Positions 1 through 8,678 of a stretch of 64,000 nucleotides of DNA are shown one piece after another; position 1 is the stretch's first letter, and each line of letters begins with the position of its first letter. Origin of the DNA: RGIG5952 sp045627605 (GTDB lineage Bacteria > Verrucomicrobiota > Kiritimatiellia > RFP12 > JAAYLN01). The DNA lies in assembly GCA_045627605.1 (NCBI GenBank), contig JAZQOA010000139.1, forward strand, positions 1 through 64,000, read 5' to 3'. Position numbers and translations under genes: made by a program. The notes beneath the pieces are model-generated. The model was given only the letters and a program-made list of their open reading frames with translations. It had not been told where the DNA came from and made no database searches.

Positions 1-1268
1 GGTACGCCGAGGATTTCGGCGGCTTCGCGGGCGAGACATGAGCGCATGACGGCCTTGGAGCAGGCGGTGAGCGTGTCGAAGACCTCCTGGGTGATGCGCG
101 AGACCACGTCTGCGGCGTCGGGCGACTTTTCGTTGGCCCGCATCGCCCGGATTTGGAAGGCGACGAGCGAGACGTGGTTGTCGAGAATGGCCTGGAAGGC
201 TTCGGCGCCCTTGTCGCGCAGGATGGAGTCGGGATCCTCGCCTTCGGGGAGGAGCGCCACGTTGACGGGCATGCCGGCGGCGAGGAAGAGACGACCCGTG
301 CGCGTGGCGGCCTTGAGCCCGGCGGAATCGCCGTCGAAGACAAGCAGGGCGCAGTCGGCGTAGGCCTTGAGCAGGGCGACGTGCTCCTCGGTGAAGGCCG
401 TGCCCTGCGAGGCCACGGCGGTGCCGAAACCGCAGGCGTGGCAGCGGATGACGTCGATCTGCCCCTCGCAGACAAGCGCCTCGCGGCGCGGGGCGCGCGT
501 AATGTTGCGCTTTGCGAATGAAAGCCCGTAGAGGACGCGGCTTTTGCGGAAAATCGGCGTCTCGGGGCTGTTGTAGTATTTGGGCGCGTGCTTGTCGTCG
601 GTGAGGATGCGGCCCGAAAAACCCACGACCTGTCCGCCCTGGTCGCAGATCGGGAACATCAGGCGGCCCTTGAACTTGTCGTAGTAGCCTTCGCCGGGAT
701 GGTCGGGGCGCGGCGCGCCGAGAAGCCCGGCCTCGACAAGGTCCTCGACGCGGTACTTGTTTTTCCCGGCCCATTCCAGGAGGACGTCCTTGCGCGTCGG
801 GGCATAGCCGATCCTGAATTGCTCGATGGTTTTTGCGTCGAGCTTGCGTTTCGCAAGGTAGGCGCGGGCATGGGCGGCTTCGGCGATGCCGGCGAGGCAG
901 CGCTGGTAGAAACCCGCCAGGTCGTTGTGGATCTTGACGAGCGTCTTGCGGTGCGCGGCCTGCGGGTCGTCAGTCGTTTCAAGGGTGATGCCGCATTTGT
1001 CCGCCAGCGCCTTGACCGCCTCGGGGAAGGTCATGCCGTCCGAAAGCATGATGAACTTGAAGACGTCGCCCTGGACGCCGCAGCCGAAGCAATGGAAGGA
1101 GCGGCGCGAAGGCGAGACCATGAAGGAAGGCGTCTTCTCGTGGTGGAAGGGGCAGCACGCCTTGAAGTCGGAACCCGCGCGCTTCAACGGCACGCGTTGC
1201 GAAATCAAGTCGACGATGTCGGTGCGCGCGCGGATTTCTTCGACAATCTGGTCGGAAAAACGCGGCAT
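1..1268 (-). CDS. dnaG: DNA primase DnaG (C-terminus cut by window edge)
   Basis: Synthesises RNA primers at the replication fork. Translation from the ATG at 1268 begins MPRFSDQIVEEIRART and carries the CHC2 zinc finger (CPFHHEKTPSF then CFGCGVQGD, about residues 38-65). The TOPRIM region ends in the characteristic LPEGEDPDSILRDKG stretch (near 201-255). About 420 codons are visible and the frame is open to base 1, so the helicase-interaction domain is outside the window. The start lies 6 bases after the cvpA stop, so the two are probably co-transcribed. Identification is firm; only the 3' end is missing. Confidence 0.95.
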   Translation of the reverse strand, partial: MPRFSDQIVEEIRARTDIVDLISQRVPLKRAGSDFKACCPFHHEKTPSFMVSPSRRSFHCFGCGVQGDVFKFIMLSDGMTFPEAVKALADKCGITLETTDDPQAAHRKTLVKIHNDLAGFYQRCLAGIAEAAHARAYLAKRKLDAKTIEQFRIGYAPTRKDVLLEWAGKNKYRVEDLVEAGLLGAPRPDHPGEGYYDKFKGRLMFPICDQGGQVVGFSGRILTDDKHAPKYYNSPETPIFRKSRVLYGLSFAKRNITRAPRREALVCEGQIDVIRCHACGFGTAVASQGTAFTEEHVALLKAYADCALLVFDGDSAGLKAATRTGRLFLAAGMPVNVALLPEGEDPDSILRDKGAEAFQAILDNHVSLVAFQIRAMRANEKSPDAADVVSRITQEVFDTLTACSKAVMRSCLAREAAEILGV

Positions 1269-1274
1269 GGGGCG

Positions 1275-1832
1275 TCAGTCCTTTTCGGCGCTTGCCGTGC
1301 CCTGGCGGTAGGACGTCGAAATCACCTTTTCCAGGACGGGGACAAGCTTCTGCCCCGTGCGGGATTTGGCCATTGCCGTTGAATCGTAGTTCCTGCCCGT
1401 TGCGACATGGGCGATGGCAAAGACGAGAAAGACGACGAGGAGTCCCTTCAGGAGCCCGGTAATGCCGCCGAGGATGTTGTCGACGGGCGGTTGCACGATG
1501 ACCTGGATGAAGCGGGAGAGCGCGAAGCGCAGGAGCAGGAAGATGATGACGAGAAGGACGACGGCGGCGACAAAAGGCAGGAGTGCCGAGAGCACCCCTC
1601 CGTTCCCGCCGACAGTGCCCAGCGCCGACCTCACCCACGGGCACACGCTGAAGGAAAGCTTGAAGGCGATGATTAGCGCGGCGACATGGGCGAGCGTGGT
1701 GGAAAAGCCGCGGATGGCGTCCCAGATGATGCAGGTGGCGAGGACAATCACGACGCCGAGGTCGATCCAGGTCGATGTCGGGGTTGCGGCAAGCTGGTCG
1801 GAGACGCTGGCGAGAACGAAGGAGGTTGTCAT
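1275..1832 (-). CDS. cvpA: CvpA family inner-membrane protein
   Basis: A 185-residue protein starting MTTSFVLASVSDQ with four hydrophobic segments. The CvpA signatures are a first helix followed by WDAIRGFSTTLAHV and, later, PPVDNILGGITGLLKG. CvpA-family proteins are linked to colicin V export and envelope or stress phenotypes; their molecular activity is unknown. It lies between a TPR lipoprotein gene (8-base gap) and dnaG (6-base gap) in one minus-strand operon. The frame continues open upstream, but the extra N-terminus is Arg/His-rich shadow sequence, so the ATG at 1832 with a GAAGG-type upstream region is preferred. Confidence 0.85.
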   Translation of the reverse strand: MTTSFVLASVSDQLAATPTSTWIDLGVVIVLATCIIWDAIRGFSTTLAHVAALIIAFKLSFSVCPWVRSALGTVGGNGGVLSALLPFVAAVVLLVIIFLLLRFALSRFIQVIVQPPVDNILGGITGLLKGLLVVFLVFAIAHVATGRNYDSTAMAKSRTGQKLVPVLEKVISTSYRQGTASAEKD

Positions 1833-1840
1833 GGCGGACC

Positions 1841-3025
1841 TCAGGGGGCGAATTTGACGACGGGCAACTGCGAAAGCCATTTCTTGGCGAAGGCGTCGGC
1901 GGACTTCCCGGAGGCCTTTGACGCAAGCACGTGGAGTTCGCCGAAAAGCCGGGCCTCGTAGTAGCGGTGCGTTTGCCCGTAGGCGTAGGAAAGGATTTCG
2001 TAGGCTTCGGGCTTCCCGGGCCATTTGGGGATGACGACTTGAGTCAGGTTCCTGATGGCCGCCTCGCAATTTCCCGCCGAATAGGCGCAGCGCACCATCA
2101 TGAAGGCCGGGTCGTAGGCGTCGGGGTTGAGGTCGGCCGCCATCGCGTAGAGGCCGGCCGCCTCGTCTGTCCGGTTCATCGCCAAAAGCGCGTGGGCCCT
2201 GTAGAGGGCGGCGTTGTAGGAGTGGGGATCTGCCTGGAGGGCCTTGCCGAAGAACTCCTCCGCGATCTTGTAGTTGTTTTTGGCATATTCCGCCGCCCCC
2301 TTGTTGATGAGGGCGAGGGCGTCGTCCTTGTCGGTGTGCGGGGCGTTGGCGGCATTTGCGGCCAAGGTGCGGATGCCTTCGCAATATTCACGAGCCTTGG
2401 TGACTTTGCCGGGGTTGGCGCCGGACAACGCCGTGAAGGATTCCATTGTCGCCGCCGCCTGGGTGTAGAGTTTCAGGACGTCGCCCTGGAGTTTGGCGAG
2501 GTTGAAAAGGGCGGGGGCGTAGGCTGGCGCCGTCATGCGGGCCTGAAGAAGGTGGCCGAGGGCGAGGTCTTCCCTGTGGAGGGCGATGTCGCAGCGCGAA
2601 AGCGAGGTGTAGAGGCGCGCCTTGACTTCGGGCGTGTTGTCGAACGACAGGAGCTCCGAGAGAAGTTCGTGAGCTTTTGCCACGTCTTCCGGACGCCCCG
2701 TCTTGGCAAGTTCGGCGGCGAGGTATTCGGAGGCGTCGGGATCGCCCGGTGCGAAACGGAGAACCTCGTTGAAGGCCGAGATGGCGCCTTGCGTGTCGCC
2801 GGCAAGTGCGCAGGCGGCGCCCAGGTTGTAGAAGAGCGGCATGCAGTTCGGGTTCTTTGCCGCCGCCCGCTTGAAGTATTTCGCCGCCGTCTTGAATTCG
2901 CCCTTCGCAAGGGCTTCCTCGCCCTTGGTGACGGCGGACTTCCCGTCGCCGCAGCCCGCGAGGAATGCCGAAAGCGCAAGCACTGCCGCAAGTGCCGAAA
3001 TGGAAAATGTCTTTGTCCGTGTCAT
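1841..3025 (-). CDS. TPR-repeat lipoprotein
   Basis: A 394-residue protein with a lipoprotein signal peptide (about 24 residues ending LAGC) followed by a run of tetratricopeptide repeats. The clearest are AAKYFKRAAAKNPNCMPLFY, the next one containing AISAFNEVLRFAPGDPDA, and a later pair beginning AEYAKNNYKIAEEFFGKALQ. It should be anchored on the periplasmic side and serve as a protein-interaction scaffold; no catalytic domain is visible. It is the first gene of the minus-strand operon with cvpA and dnaG, and a promoter lies at 3063-3092. No closer family can be named. Confidence 0.8.
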   Translation of the reverse strand: MTRTKTFSISALAAVLALSAFLAGCGDGKSAVTKGEEALAKGEFKTAAKYFKRAAAKNPNCMPLFYNLGAACALAGDTQGAISAFNEVLRFAPGDPDASEYLAAELAKTGRPEDVAKAHELLSELLSFDNTPEVKARLYTSLSRCDIALHREDLALGHLLQARMTAPAYAPALFNLAKLQGDVLKLYTQAAATMESFTALSGANPGKVTKAREYCEGIRTLAANAANAPHTDKDDALALINKGAAEYAKNNYKIAEEFFGKALQADPHSYNAALYRAHALLAMNRTDEAAGLYAMAADLNPDAYDPAFMMVRCAYSAGNCEAAIRNLTQVVIPKWPGKPEAYEILSYAYGQTHRYYEARLFGELHVLASKASGKSADAFAKKWLSQLPVVKFAP

Positions 3026-3062
3026 TGTCGATCCGTTTTTTCCAATTATGGTGAAACAATAT

Positions 3063-3092
3063 ATTATAGTGTTTTGCCGTGGGGAATTGCAA
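3063..3092 (-). promoter_or_regulatory. Promoter of the TPR-cvpA-dnaG operon
   Basis: On the minus strand, TTGCAA (3092-3087), an 18-base spacer and a perfect TATAAT (3068-3063) precede the ATG at 3025 by about 38 bases. The -35 variant TTGCAA recurs at other promoters in the window. Confidence 0.65.
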
Positions 3093-3277
3093 ATTGAAAA
3101 ATGGGGACGGGTGAAACGGGTGGCGCGGGGCGGGAGACATGAGACGCGAGACGAGAAGCGACACCAACCCCGGCCAACTGCACGGCGGCAAGGACGAACC
3201 GTGCGCTATGGTCACGCGGGAGCAGGATTCTCCATCTCTCCACCTCTACACGGCTCAAAATCAAATGGTCGATGACG

Positions 3278-3303
3278 GTGGCGGCCAAAGGACTGGCCGC
3301 CAC
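3278..3303. repeat. Perfect 10-bp intergenic hairpin (REP-like)
   Basis: GTGGCGGCCA (3278-3287) and TGGCCGCCAC (3294-3303) form a perfect inverted repeat with a 6-base loop. It sits inside a 430-base gap between divergent operons (3026-3454). No U-tract follows, so it is not an obvious terminator. The surrounding 3100-3340 sequence holds no gene I can support. It may be part of a dispersed intergenic element, because a 17-base motif nearby (3134-3150) recurs at 30855-30871. Confidence 0.5.
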
Positions 3304-3343
3304 TTCCACAACATGGCTCTGCAAGGCCGCGCCGTCTTCGCGA

Positions 3344-3385
3344 CCTCCAACCTTCACCCTCCAACCTTTACCCTCCAATCTCCCC
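3344..3385. repeat. Three 14-bp tandem repeats
   Basis: Units CCTCCAACCTTCAC, CCTCCAACCTTTAC and CCTCCAATCTCCCC lie head to tail immediately upstream of the promoter of the S1-domain gene. The third unit is degenerate at its end. Function unknown; slippage-prone sequence. Confidence 0.6.
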
Positions 3386-3401
3386 GCGCCCCGGTTTGCC
3401 C

Positions 3402-3430
3402 TTGCCCCGTGGTTTTGCTATCCTTATATA
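3402..3430 (+). promoter_or_regulatory. Promoter of the S1-domain gene
   Basis: TTGCCC (3402-3407), 17 bases, TATATA (3425-3430). Predicted transcription would start near 3437, leaving a short leader with the ribosome-binding site AAAGGG before the ATG at 3455. Confidence 0.55.
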
Positions 3431-3454
3431 AGCAACATTTTCAAAGGGTAAGCG

Positions 3455-4708
3455 ATGAACAAAAACAAGTCTTCAGCGGGAATGTCCGAGTTCGAGGCCC
3501 TGCTCAACGAGCAGTTTTCCACTTTTCGCAAGGGGTTCAACCCCGGCGAGCGCGTGAGCGCGGAGGTGATTTCCGTCAATTCCGCATACGTCGTGCTTGA
3601 TGTCAAGGCCAAGAACGAGGGCTTGGTGCCGCGCGCCGAGTTCACGGACGAGGCCGGCGAGCTCACGGTCAAGCCGGGCGACAAGGTGAACGTGGTTTTT
3701 GTCGCCGCAGAAGGTGGCGCCTTTATCTTCGCGGCGAAGGAAACGACCGTCTCGGTCGACCGTTCCGTGGCGCAGGCTTTCGAGGCGCAGCTCCCGGTCG
3801 ACGGCAAGGTGCAGTCCGAAATCAACGGCGGCTACGAAGTCACCGTGGGGTCCACCCGCGCCTTCTGCCCCTATTCGCAGATTTCGCTTTTCCGCCAGGA
3901 GGGCGCGGAGTATGTTGGCCGCACATTCCAGTTCCTCGTCCAGGAATACGACCCCGAGGAGGGCAATCTCGTCGTGAGCCGCCGCGCGCTTCTCGAAAAG
4001 GAGCGCGACCGCGAGCGCGAGGAGCTCAAGGCGGGCCTCACGGCGGGCATGACCCGCAAGGGCAAGGTCACGCGCATCACCGATTTCGGATTTTTCGTTG
4101 ACCTTGGCGGCGCCGAGGGACTGGTGCCCATGAAGGAATTGTCCTGGCAGCGCAACGTGAAGCCCGAGGATGTCGTGAAGAGCGGCGAGACCGTCGAGGT
4201 CTTCGTCCGCGAAATCGACTGGGAGCGCAACCGCATCTCGCTGAGCCTCCGCGCCACGCAGGCCGACCCCTTTGACGCCTTTGCCGCGAACTGCCAGCCC
4301 GGCGCCGAGTACCACGGCAAGGTCACGCACCTTGAGCCTTTCGGCGCCTTCGTCGAGGTCGTGCCCGGCGGCGAGGGCCTTGTGCCGATCGGCGCGCTGG
4401 GGCGCGGCCGCCCAATCGCGCGTCCATCGCAGGTCGTCTCCGAGGGCCAGGAAATCGACGTCAAGGTCGATTCGATCGACCCGGAGCGCCACCGCATCAG
4501 CCTCAGGCTCGTTCCGACCGCCGACGAAATCGCCGCAGCCGAGAAGGCCCGTGCCGATTGGGAGGCGAAGCACCGCAAGCCGAAGGACGCGGACGAGGAG
4601 GAGGACGCGTTTGACGTCCGCAAGGCGCTTGAAGATTTCCGCAAGACCAAGAGCGACAACGGCGCCTTCGGAAGCCTCGGCGATGCCTTCGCAAACATCA
4701 AGCTGTAA
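3455..4708 (+). CDS. S1 RNA-binding domain protein (ribosomal protein S1-like)
   Basis: A 417-residue protein made of four S1/OB-type repeats. The first begins GERVSAEVISVNSAYVVLDV (about residue 30). The second, degenerate, contains VDGKVQSEINGGYEVTV. The third contains GMTRKGKVTRITDFGFFVDL (about 195). The fourth contains GKVTHLEPFGAFVEV (about 288). It should bind single-stranded RNA and act in translation initiation or as an S1-like factor. Length is shorter than the six-domain E. coli S1 but normal for many phyla. The C-terminal tail is highly acidic then basic. The start is set by an AAAGGG Shine-Dalgarno 12 bases upstream. Confidence 0.85.
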   Translation: MNKNKSSAGMSEFEALLNEQFSTFRKGFNPGERVSAEVISVNSAYVVLDVKAKNEGLVPRAEFTDEAGELTVKPGDKVNVVFVAAEGGAFIFAAKETTVSVDRSVAQAFEAQLPVDGKVQSEINGGYEVTVGSTRAFCPYSQISLFRQEGAEYVGRTFQFLVQEYDPEEGNLVVSRRALLEKERDREREELKAGLTAGMTRKGKVTRITDFGFFVDLGGAEGLVPMKELSWQRNVKPEDVVKSGETVEVFVREIDWERNRISLSLRATQADPFDAFAANCQPGAEYHGKVTHLEPFGAFVEVVPGGEGLVPIGALGRGRPIARPSQVVSEGQEIDVKVDSIDPERHRISLRLVPTADEIAAAEKARADWEAKHRKPKDADEEEDAFDVRKALEDFRKTKSDNGAFGSLGDAFANIKL

Positions 4709-4763
4709 GTTTCGCAAGGGGCGGGGCGGCGTTGAGTTTTGCCTCGCTTTCCGCGGGCGCCAG

Positions 4764-5516
4764 ATGGCCGCGTGGCGGAAGGCCGAGCTGGACGTCCCCG
4801 TTTACATCGCGGATGCCGTCTCGGTCGTGCCATCCCCCGATGGCGTCCCCGTTGAACCCGCCTTGCCGGCTTCGTTTTGCGGGGCGCTGGCCGAAAGCAA
4901 TGAGGACCGCGTCCTGCATCTTGGCCGCGCCGAATATCTGCGCACCCCGCGGCTGCCCGCCGTCTTCGAGTATTCTCATGGTCGCACGGCCTTTTGCTGC
5001 CGTGGCGCGGAAGGCGAACTTGTCACTTCGTGTGGCGGCTCCGTGGCGGAGGCCGTGGGCGTCCGCCAGGTGGTTTTGTCGGCACTTCCCGCGGCGACGA
5101 GGCGCGCGGTTCTCCGCGACACCCGGCGCTTCAGGGCGTTGCTTTCGCGTTCGCTTTTCGCCGGCGAGGTCCGTACGGCGGCGGCCGACGCGGCGCTTGC
5201 CCGCATCGCGGCCTCTGGAAAACTGGTTCAGGCGCGGGGCGACGCCGGGGAGTATTTCACCTGGGCCTTTGCCGAACCGGGCGGCTGTTTCACCGTGGCC
5301 GGCGTGGCGGCGCGGCAACTGACGCTGACCCTGCTCTTCCCCTTCCTGCCGCACGGCCGGGAATATGCCGCCGAATGGATCGACGACGGTGAAGACTACT
5401 ACGTGAAGGGCGACCTTGTTGTTCGCCCGCAAACCGTTTCTGCCGCGACCAAGGCCGTTGTGAAAACGGGTCCGGAAGGCGGCGGGTTCGTCCTGCGGCT
5501 ATGCTTGAAGCGCTGA
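4764..5516 (+). CDS. Hypothetical protein in the PBP/RodA operon
   Basis: I do not recognise this 250-residue protein. It starts MAAWRKAELDVPVYIADAV, is mostly soluble in character, has no signal peptide or membrane helix, and ends in a likely beta-rich segment (GREYAAEWIDDGEDYYVKGD, about residues 200-219). Its last codons overlap the start of the penicillin-binding protein gene by 16 bases, so translation is probably coupled. That position argues for a role linked to cell-wall synthesis or its control, but this is only context. The ATG at 4764 is the only in-frame ATG after the S1 stop; the Shine-Dalgarno is poor. Confidence 0.65.
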   Translation: MAAWRKAELDVPVYIADAVSVVPSPDGVPVEPALPASFCGALAESNEDRVLHLGRAEYLRTPRLPAVFEYSHGRTAFCCRGAEGELVTSCGGSVAEAVGVRQVVLSALPAATRRAVLRDTRRFRALLSRSLFAGEVRTAAADAALARIAASGKLVQARGDAGEYFTWAFAEPGGCFTVAGVAARQLTLTLLFPFLPHGREYAAEWIDDGEDYYVKGDLVVRPQTVSAATKAVVKTGPEGGGFVLRLCLKR

Positions 5517-7096
5517 CAGGGTGGATGCAGGGACCGTACGCGGGCAAGACGATGCTTGTCCTGCGGGCGCTTTTCTTCTTGCTCTTCATCGCCACGGCAT
5601 TGCTGCTCGCGTTGCCGGGCCGCGACTCTTTGCGTCGCGGCGTCGCGGCGAAAGGAGTGGCCTTGCTTTCCGTCCTCACCGTGTTGGGCTTCGCCGCGGT
5701 CTTCGCGTGTCAGGCGCGCTGGCAGCTCTTCGGCGCGCGCGACCCCGGGCTCATGCGCTTCATGCGCCGGCACAACACGCGGCCCTCCGTCGACGTGCGC
5801 CGCGGCAGCATCCTCGATCGCAACGGGTCGGTTTTGGCGATTGACGATCCGGAAAGCGCCTCGTTGGGGCGCCGTCGCTATCCGCTGGGGGCCGTCGCCG
5901 CGCATGTTGTCGGCTATTTCGACCCGCGCTATGGCATGACGGGCGTCGAGAAGGCCGCCGACACGGCGCTCACGGGCGTAGGCAACTCGGCCCTTGAGGA
6001 ACTGGGGCGGCTTGGCCGCAGCATTGTCGACAGCGCCCCTGCCGAGGGACGCGACGTGAAGCTCACGCTTGACGCGCGCCTGCAGCGCGCCGCGGCCAAG
6101 GCGATGGAGGGGCGCCGCGGCGCCGTCGTCGCGCTCAACCCCGCCACGGGCGAGATCCTGGCGCTTTACAGCGCCCCCGGCTTTGATCCGTCCGAGCCCG
6201 GTCTCGACTACGGCGATGCCGATGACGCGCCCTTTTTGAACCGCGCCACGCAAGGCAAGTATCCGCCGGGTTCGACCTTCAAGGTCGCGATGGCGCTGAT
6301 GGCGGCGGACATGGGGCTTGCGCCGGTCTACGACTGCCCGGCCTCGGGCTTCAAGGCGGCGAAGGACGCCAAAGCCATCCGCGATTCCGAATACTACGCC
6401 TTCCAGCGGCAGGGAAAAACGTGGAAGGGCTTTGGCAAGCTGGGGCTGAAGATGGCGCTCGTGCATTCCTCGAATGTCTATTTCGCGCAGCTTGGCCATC
6501 GAATCCCGGCCGAAAAGTTCAATGCCTATGTGGCGGCGCTCGGCATCACGGGGCCGGTACCCCTTTTCTTTTCGGAAGACGGCGGGCTGACGGCGCCATC
6601 GGGCGTCGTGCCCGAGGTCTCCGACGCCGATCGAAAGGCCCGCTCGCAGCTCGCCATCGGGCAGGGGGCGATGGCGGTTTCGCCGCTGGACGTCGCGATG
6701 TGGACTTCCGTGGTTGCGAATGGCGGCATCCTCAAGGCCCCGCGCCTTGAATACGGGGCGCCGGAAGGACGCTTTGCCTCGCGGCGCGTCTTTTCCGCCG
6801 CCGCAGCCGAGAATGTCGCCGGCATGATGCGCGCCGCCGTCCTGTCAGGGACGGGGAAAAACGCCGAAGTGCCGGGACTTGGTGTCTGCGGCAAGACCGG
6901 CACGGCCCAGAATCCCAGGGGCGACGACCATTCGTGGTTTACCTGCTTCACGTCGTCCGCCTCGCCGCGCCTTGTGGTGACGGTGCTTGTCGAGAATGGC
7001 GGCTTCGGCGCGAAAAATGCGCTGCCCGTTGCGAAAGGTGTCCTTGAGTCGGCCGTGAAATTCGGCATCGTCAAGCCCGCAGGAGGTGGAAAATGA
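5501..7096 (+). CDS. Class B penicillin-binding protein (PbpA/PBP2-type transpeptidase)
   Basis: A peptidoglycan DD-transpeptidase that crosslinks glycan strands together with its SEDS partner, the next gene. There are two N-terminal hydrophobic segments (about residues 18-70), then the dimerisation-domain motif RRGSILDRNGSVLA. All three active-site motifs are present: S258-T-F-K261 (in PPGSTFK), S323-S-N325 and K465-T-G. Length 531 fits the PbpA group. It starts inside the end of the upstream unknown gene and its stop overlaps the FtsW/RodA start as ATGA, giving a tightly coupled trio. Confidence 0.92.
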   Translation: MLEALTGWMQGPYAGKTMLVLRALFFLLFIATALLLALPGRDSLRRGVAAKGVALLSVLTVLGFAAVFACQARWQLFGARDPGLMRFMRRHNTRPSVDVRRGSILDRNGSVLAIDDPESASLGRRRYPLGAVAAHVVGYFDPRYGMTGVEKAADTALTGVGNSALEELGRLGRSIVDSAPAEGRDVKLTLDARLQRAAAKAMEGRRGAVVALNPATGEILALYSAPGFDPSEPGLDYGDADDAPFLNRATQGKYPPGSTFKVAMALMAADMGLAPVYDCPASGFKAAKDAKAIRDSEYYAFQRQGKTWKGFGKLGLKMALVHSSNVYFAQLGHRIPAEKFNAYVAALGITGPVPLFFSEDGGLTAPSGVVPEVSDADRKARSQLAIGQGAMAVSPLDVAMWTSVVANGGILKAPRLEYGAPEGRFASRRVFSAAAAENVAGMMRAAVLSGTGKNAEVPGLGVCGKTGTAQNPRGDDHSWFTCFTSSASPRLVVTVLVENGGFGAKNALPVAKGVLESAVKFGIVKPAGGGK

Positions 7097-8406
7097 GCGC
7101 TGCGCGCAAGGCGAAGTTGAAAAACGAAGGCTTCGGTTTGCTGGCGGCCTCGGGTGGACGCGCCCTCGGCTTCCGCCTGCTGATGGTGTGGCTGACCGTA
7201 GCCTTTGCTTTTGCGGCGCTTTTCATGGGGCGTCTGGCGTGGGATCCTTCGGTGGGGCTTTCGCAGCTTTTGCCGTTTGTCGTTTTTTCCGCGGCTTGCG
7301 TGGCCGAGTGGGCGTTGCTGAGGCGCAGCACGCTCAATGCGGATGCCCGGATTTTTGAAATCGCGACTTTTCTCGTCGGCATCGGCATGGCGATGCAGTT
7401 CCGCATGGGGACGTTTTCGGGTGGTGGGGCGATCGGTTTTCGCCTGGCGCTTCCCGCCGGACTCGCCGCGATGCTCCTGGTTTACCTATTGGCTTCCAAT
7501 GGGCGTTGGGAAAAAATGTCTGCCGCCGGCTACGTCTGCTATGTCCTGGCCGTGGCGCTTCTCGGCGCGATGGTCGTGCTCGGGCGGCGCTACCGTGGCG
7601 GCGTCTACCTCCCGGGCAATGTCAACCCCTCCGAATTCGTGAAACCCCTGCTCGTCGTCTTCCTCGCCTCTTTTCTCGCCGGACGCAAAAAGGCCTTTTC
7701 CGCGGCCGTCGCCGGAGTACCCATGCCGCATGCGGGTTCTCTGTTGACATTGGCCGTGCTCTGGTGCGTGCCCCTTGCGCTCGTGATGGCGTTGCATGAC
7801 CTCGGGCTCATATTGCTGCTCAATGCCGTGCTCGTCGTGATGCTCTACGCCGTGGGGCGTCGAGTCGGCTACCTTGCCCTTGGCGCGGTCGGCGTGGTCG
7901 GTGCGGGTTCTTTGCTCTGGATGGTCTCCTCGCATGTCAAGGCGCGGTTCTGCGCCTGGCTCGATCCCTTTTCAGACCCCACTGGCACCGGGTGGCAGAT
8001 CCTGCAGGGACTCTCCGCCCTCTACGCGGGCGGAATCTGGGGCGCCGGCATAGGCGCGGGATCGCCCCAGGCGGTGCCCATCGTCACATCGGATTTTGTT
8101 TACGCCGCCATCGCCGAGGAACTCGGCATCGTCATCTCGGCGCTGATCCTCGCCCTCTACGCCTGTCTCTTCTGCCGCGGGTTCATCGTGGCGGGCCGTA
8201 CGCGGTCGCCATTTGGCAACCTCCTGGCGACGGGGCTTGCCGCCTCGCTCGCCGTTCAGGCGCTCCTCAACGTGGCCGGCGTCACCAAGGCCCTCCCCTT
8301 GACAGGCATTGTGCTGCCCTTCCTCAGCCAAGGCGGCAGCGGACTCATGGCGATGCTCGCCATGACTGGCCTTCTTGCCGCCGTGTCGTCGGGCAAGGAA
8401 GCGTAG
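7093..8406 (+). CDS. FtsW/RodA/SpoVE (SEDS) peptidoglycan polymerase
   Basis: A 437-residue polytopic membrane protein with about ten hydrophobic helices. SEDS hallmarks are NPSEFVKP in the middle, GGIWGAGIGAGSP, SDFVYAAIAEELG and the closing LPLTGIVLPFLSQGGSG. It polymerises lipid II into glycan strands and is paired here with a class B PBP. The two overlap by 4 bases. Whether it serves elongation (RodA) or division (FtsW) cannot be decided from sequence; pairing with a PbpA-like PBP without other dcw genes slightly favours a RodA-type role. Confidence 0.92.
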   Translation: MSAARKAKLKNEGFGLLAASGGRALGFRLLMVWLTVAFAFAALFMGRLAWDPSVGLSQLLPFVVFSAACVAEWALLRRSTLNADARIFEIATFLVGIGMAMQFRMGTFSGGGAIGFRLALPAGLAAMLLVYLLASNGRWEKMSAAGYVCYVLAVALLGAMVVLGRRYRGGVYLPGNVNPSEFVKPLLVVFLASFLAGRKKAFSAAVAGVPMPHAGSLLTLAVLWCVPLALVMALHDLGLILLLNAVLVVMLYAVGRRVGYLALGAVGVVGAGSLLWMVSSHVKARFCAWLDPFSDPTGTGWQILQGLSALYAGGIWGAGIGAGSPQAVPIVTSDFVYAAIAEELGIVISALILALYACLFCRGFIVAGRTRSPFGNLLATGLAASLAVQALLNVAGVTKALPLTGIVLPFLSQGGSGLMAMLAMTGLLAAVSSGKEA

Positions 8407-8452
8407 GACGGCGTGAAGGGTTTCCCTGTTTCAATTTTTTTTAAATCTTGTG

Positions 8453-8480
8453 TTGCGTAAATAATCAATTTTGATAAAAT
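8453..8480 (+). promoter_or_regulatory. Putative promoter of the GTPase/ExbB operon
   Basis: In an AT-rich patch after the SEDS gene, TTGCGT (8453-8458), 16 bases, TAAAAT (8475-8480). Transcription would start near 8487, just before a small hairpin (AGGCGG/CCGCCT, 8493-8510), and produce a leader of about 230 bases. Confidence 0.5.
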
Positions 8481-8539
8481 AAAATATTAATTAGGCGGTT
8501 GTGTCCGCCTATACATCTTTTCTTGCTGCAAGACAGTTG

Positions 8540-8678
8540 TCTCTTGGAAACCTAGGAAATTTCGTGTGGAGCGACGTGATGCAGAATGTGCTGGTTAACT
8601 TGCACATTCTCTTCATGTTTTCCACATGGTCTCCTAGGGCCTCCAAGAGAAACATGAAAGGCGAATGTGCTTTTTTTT
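8540..8678 (+). promoter_or_regulatory. Structured leader with alternative folds and U-tract (attenuator)
   Basis: Fold A is a long imperfect hairpin with four collinear helices: TCTCTTGG (8540) with CCAAGAGA (8643), CCTAGG (8551) with CCTAGG (8633), TGTGGA (8565) with TCCACA (8621), and AGAATGTGC (8583) with GCACATTCT (8602). Fold B re-uses GCACATTC (8602-8609) to pair with a second copy of GAATGTGC (8663-8670) and pairs TTCATGTTT (8612) with AAACATGAA (8650). It is followed immediately by eight Ts (8671-8678). The two folds exclude each other, the classic layout of a transcription attenuator or riboswitch. The ligand or trigger is unknown. The first gene starts 40 bases further on. Confidence 0.65.

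Noticed and set aside
588..1382. Plus-strand open frame over dnaG and cvpA
   Set aside because: The minus strand gives clear DnaG zinc-finger and TOPRIM motifs. The plus-strand translation has none.
3473..4717. Minus-strand 414-codon open frame opposite the S1-domain gene
   Set aside because: Exact mirror of the S1 gene; the S1 repeats on the plus strand are unmistakable.
8409..8448. Terminator after the SEDS gene (AGGG-TTT-CCCT then eight Ts)
   Set aside because: The 4-bp stem is too short and is separated from the T-tract by several bases. Possible but not listed.
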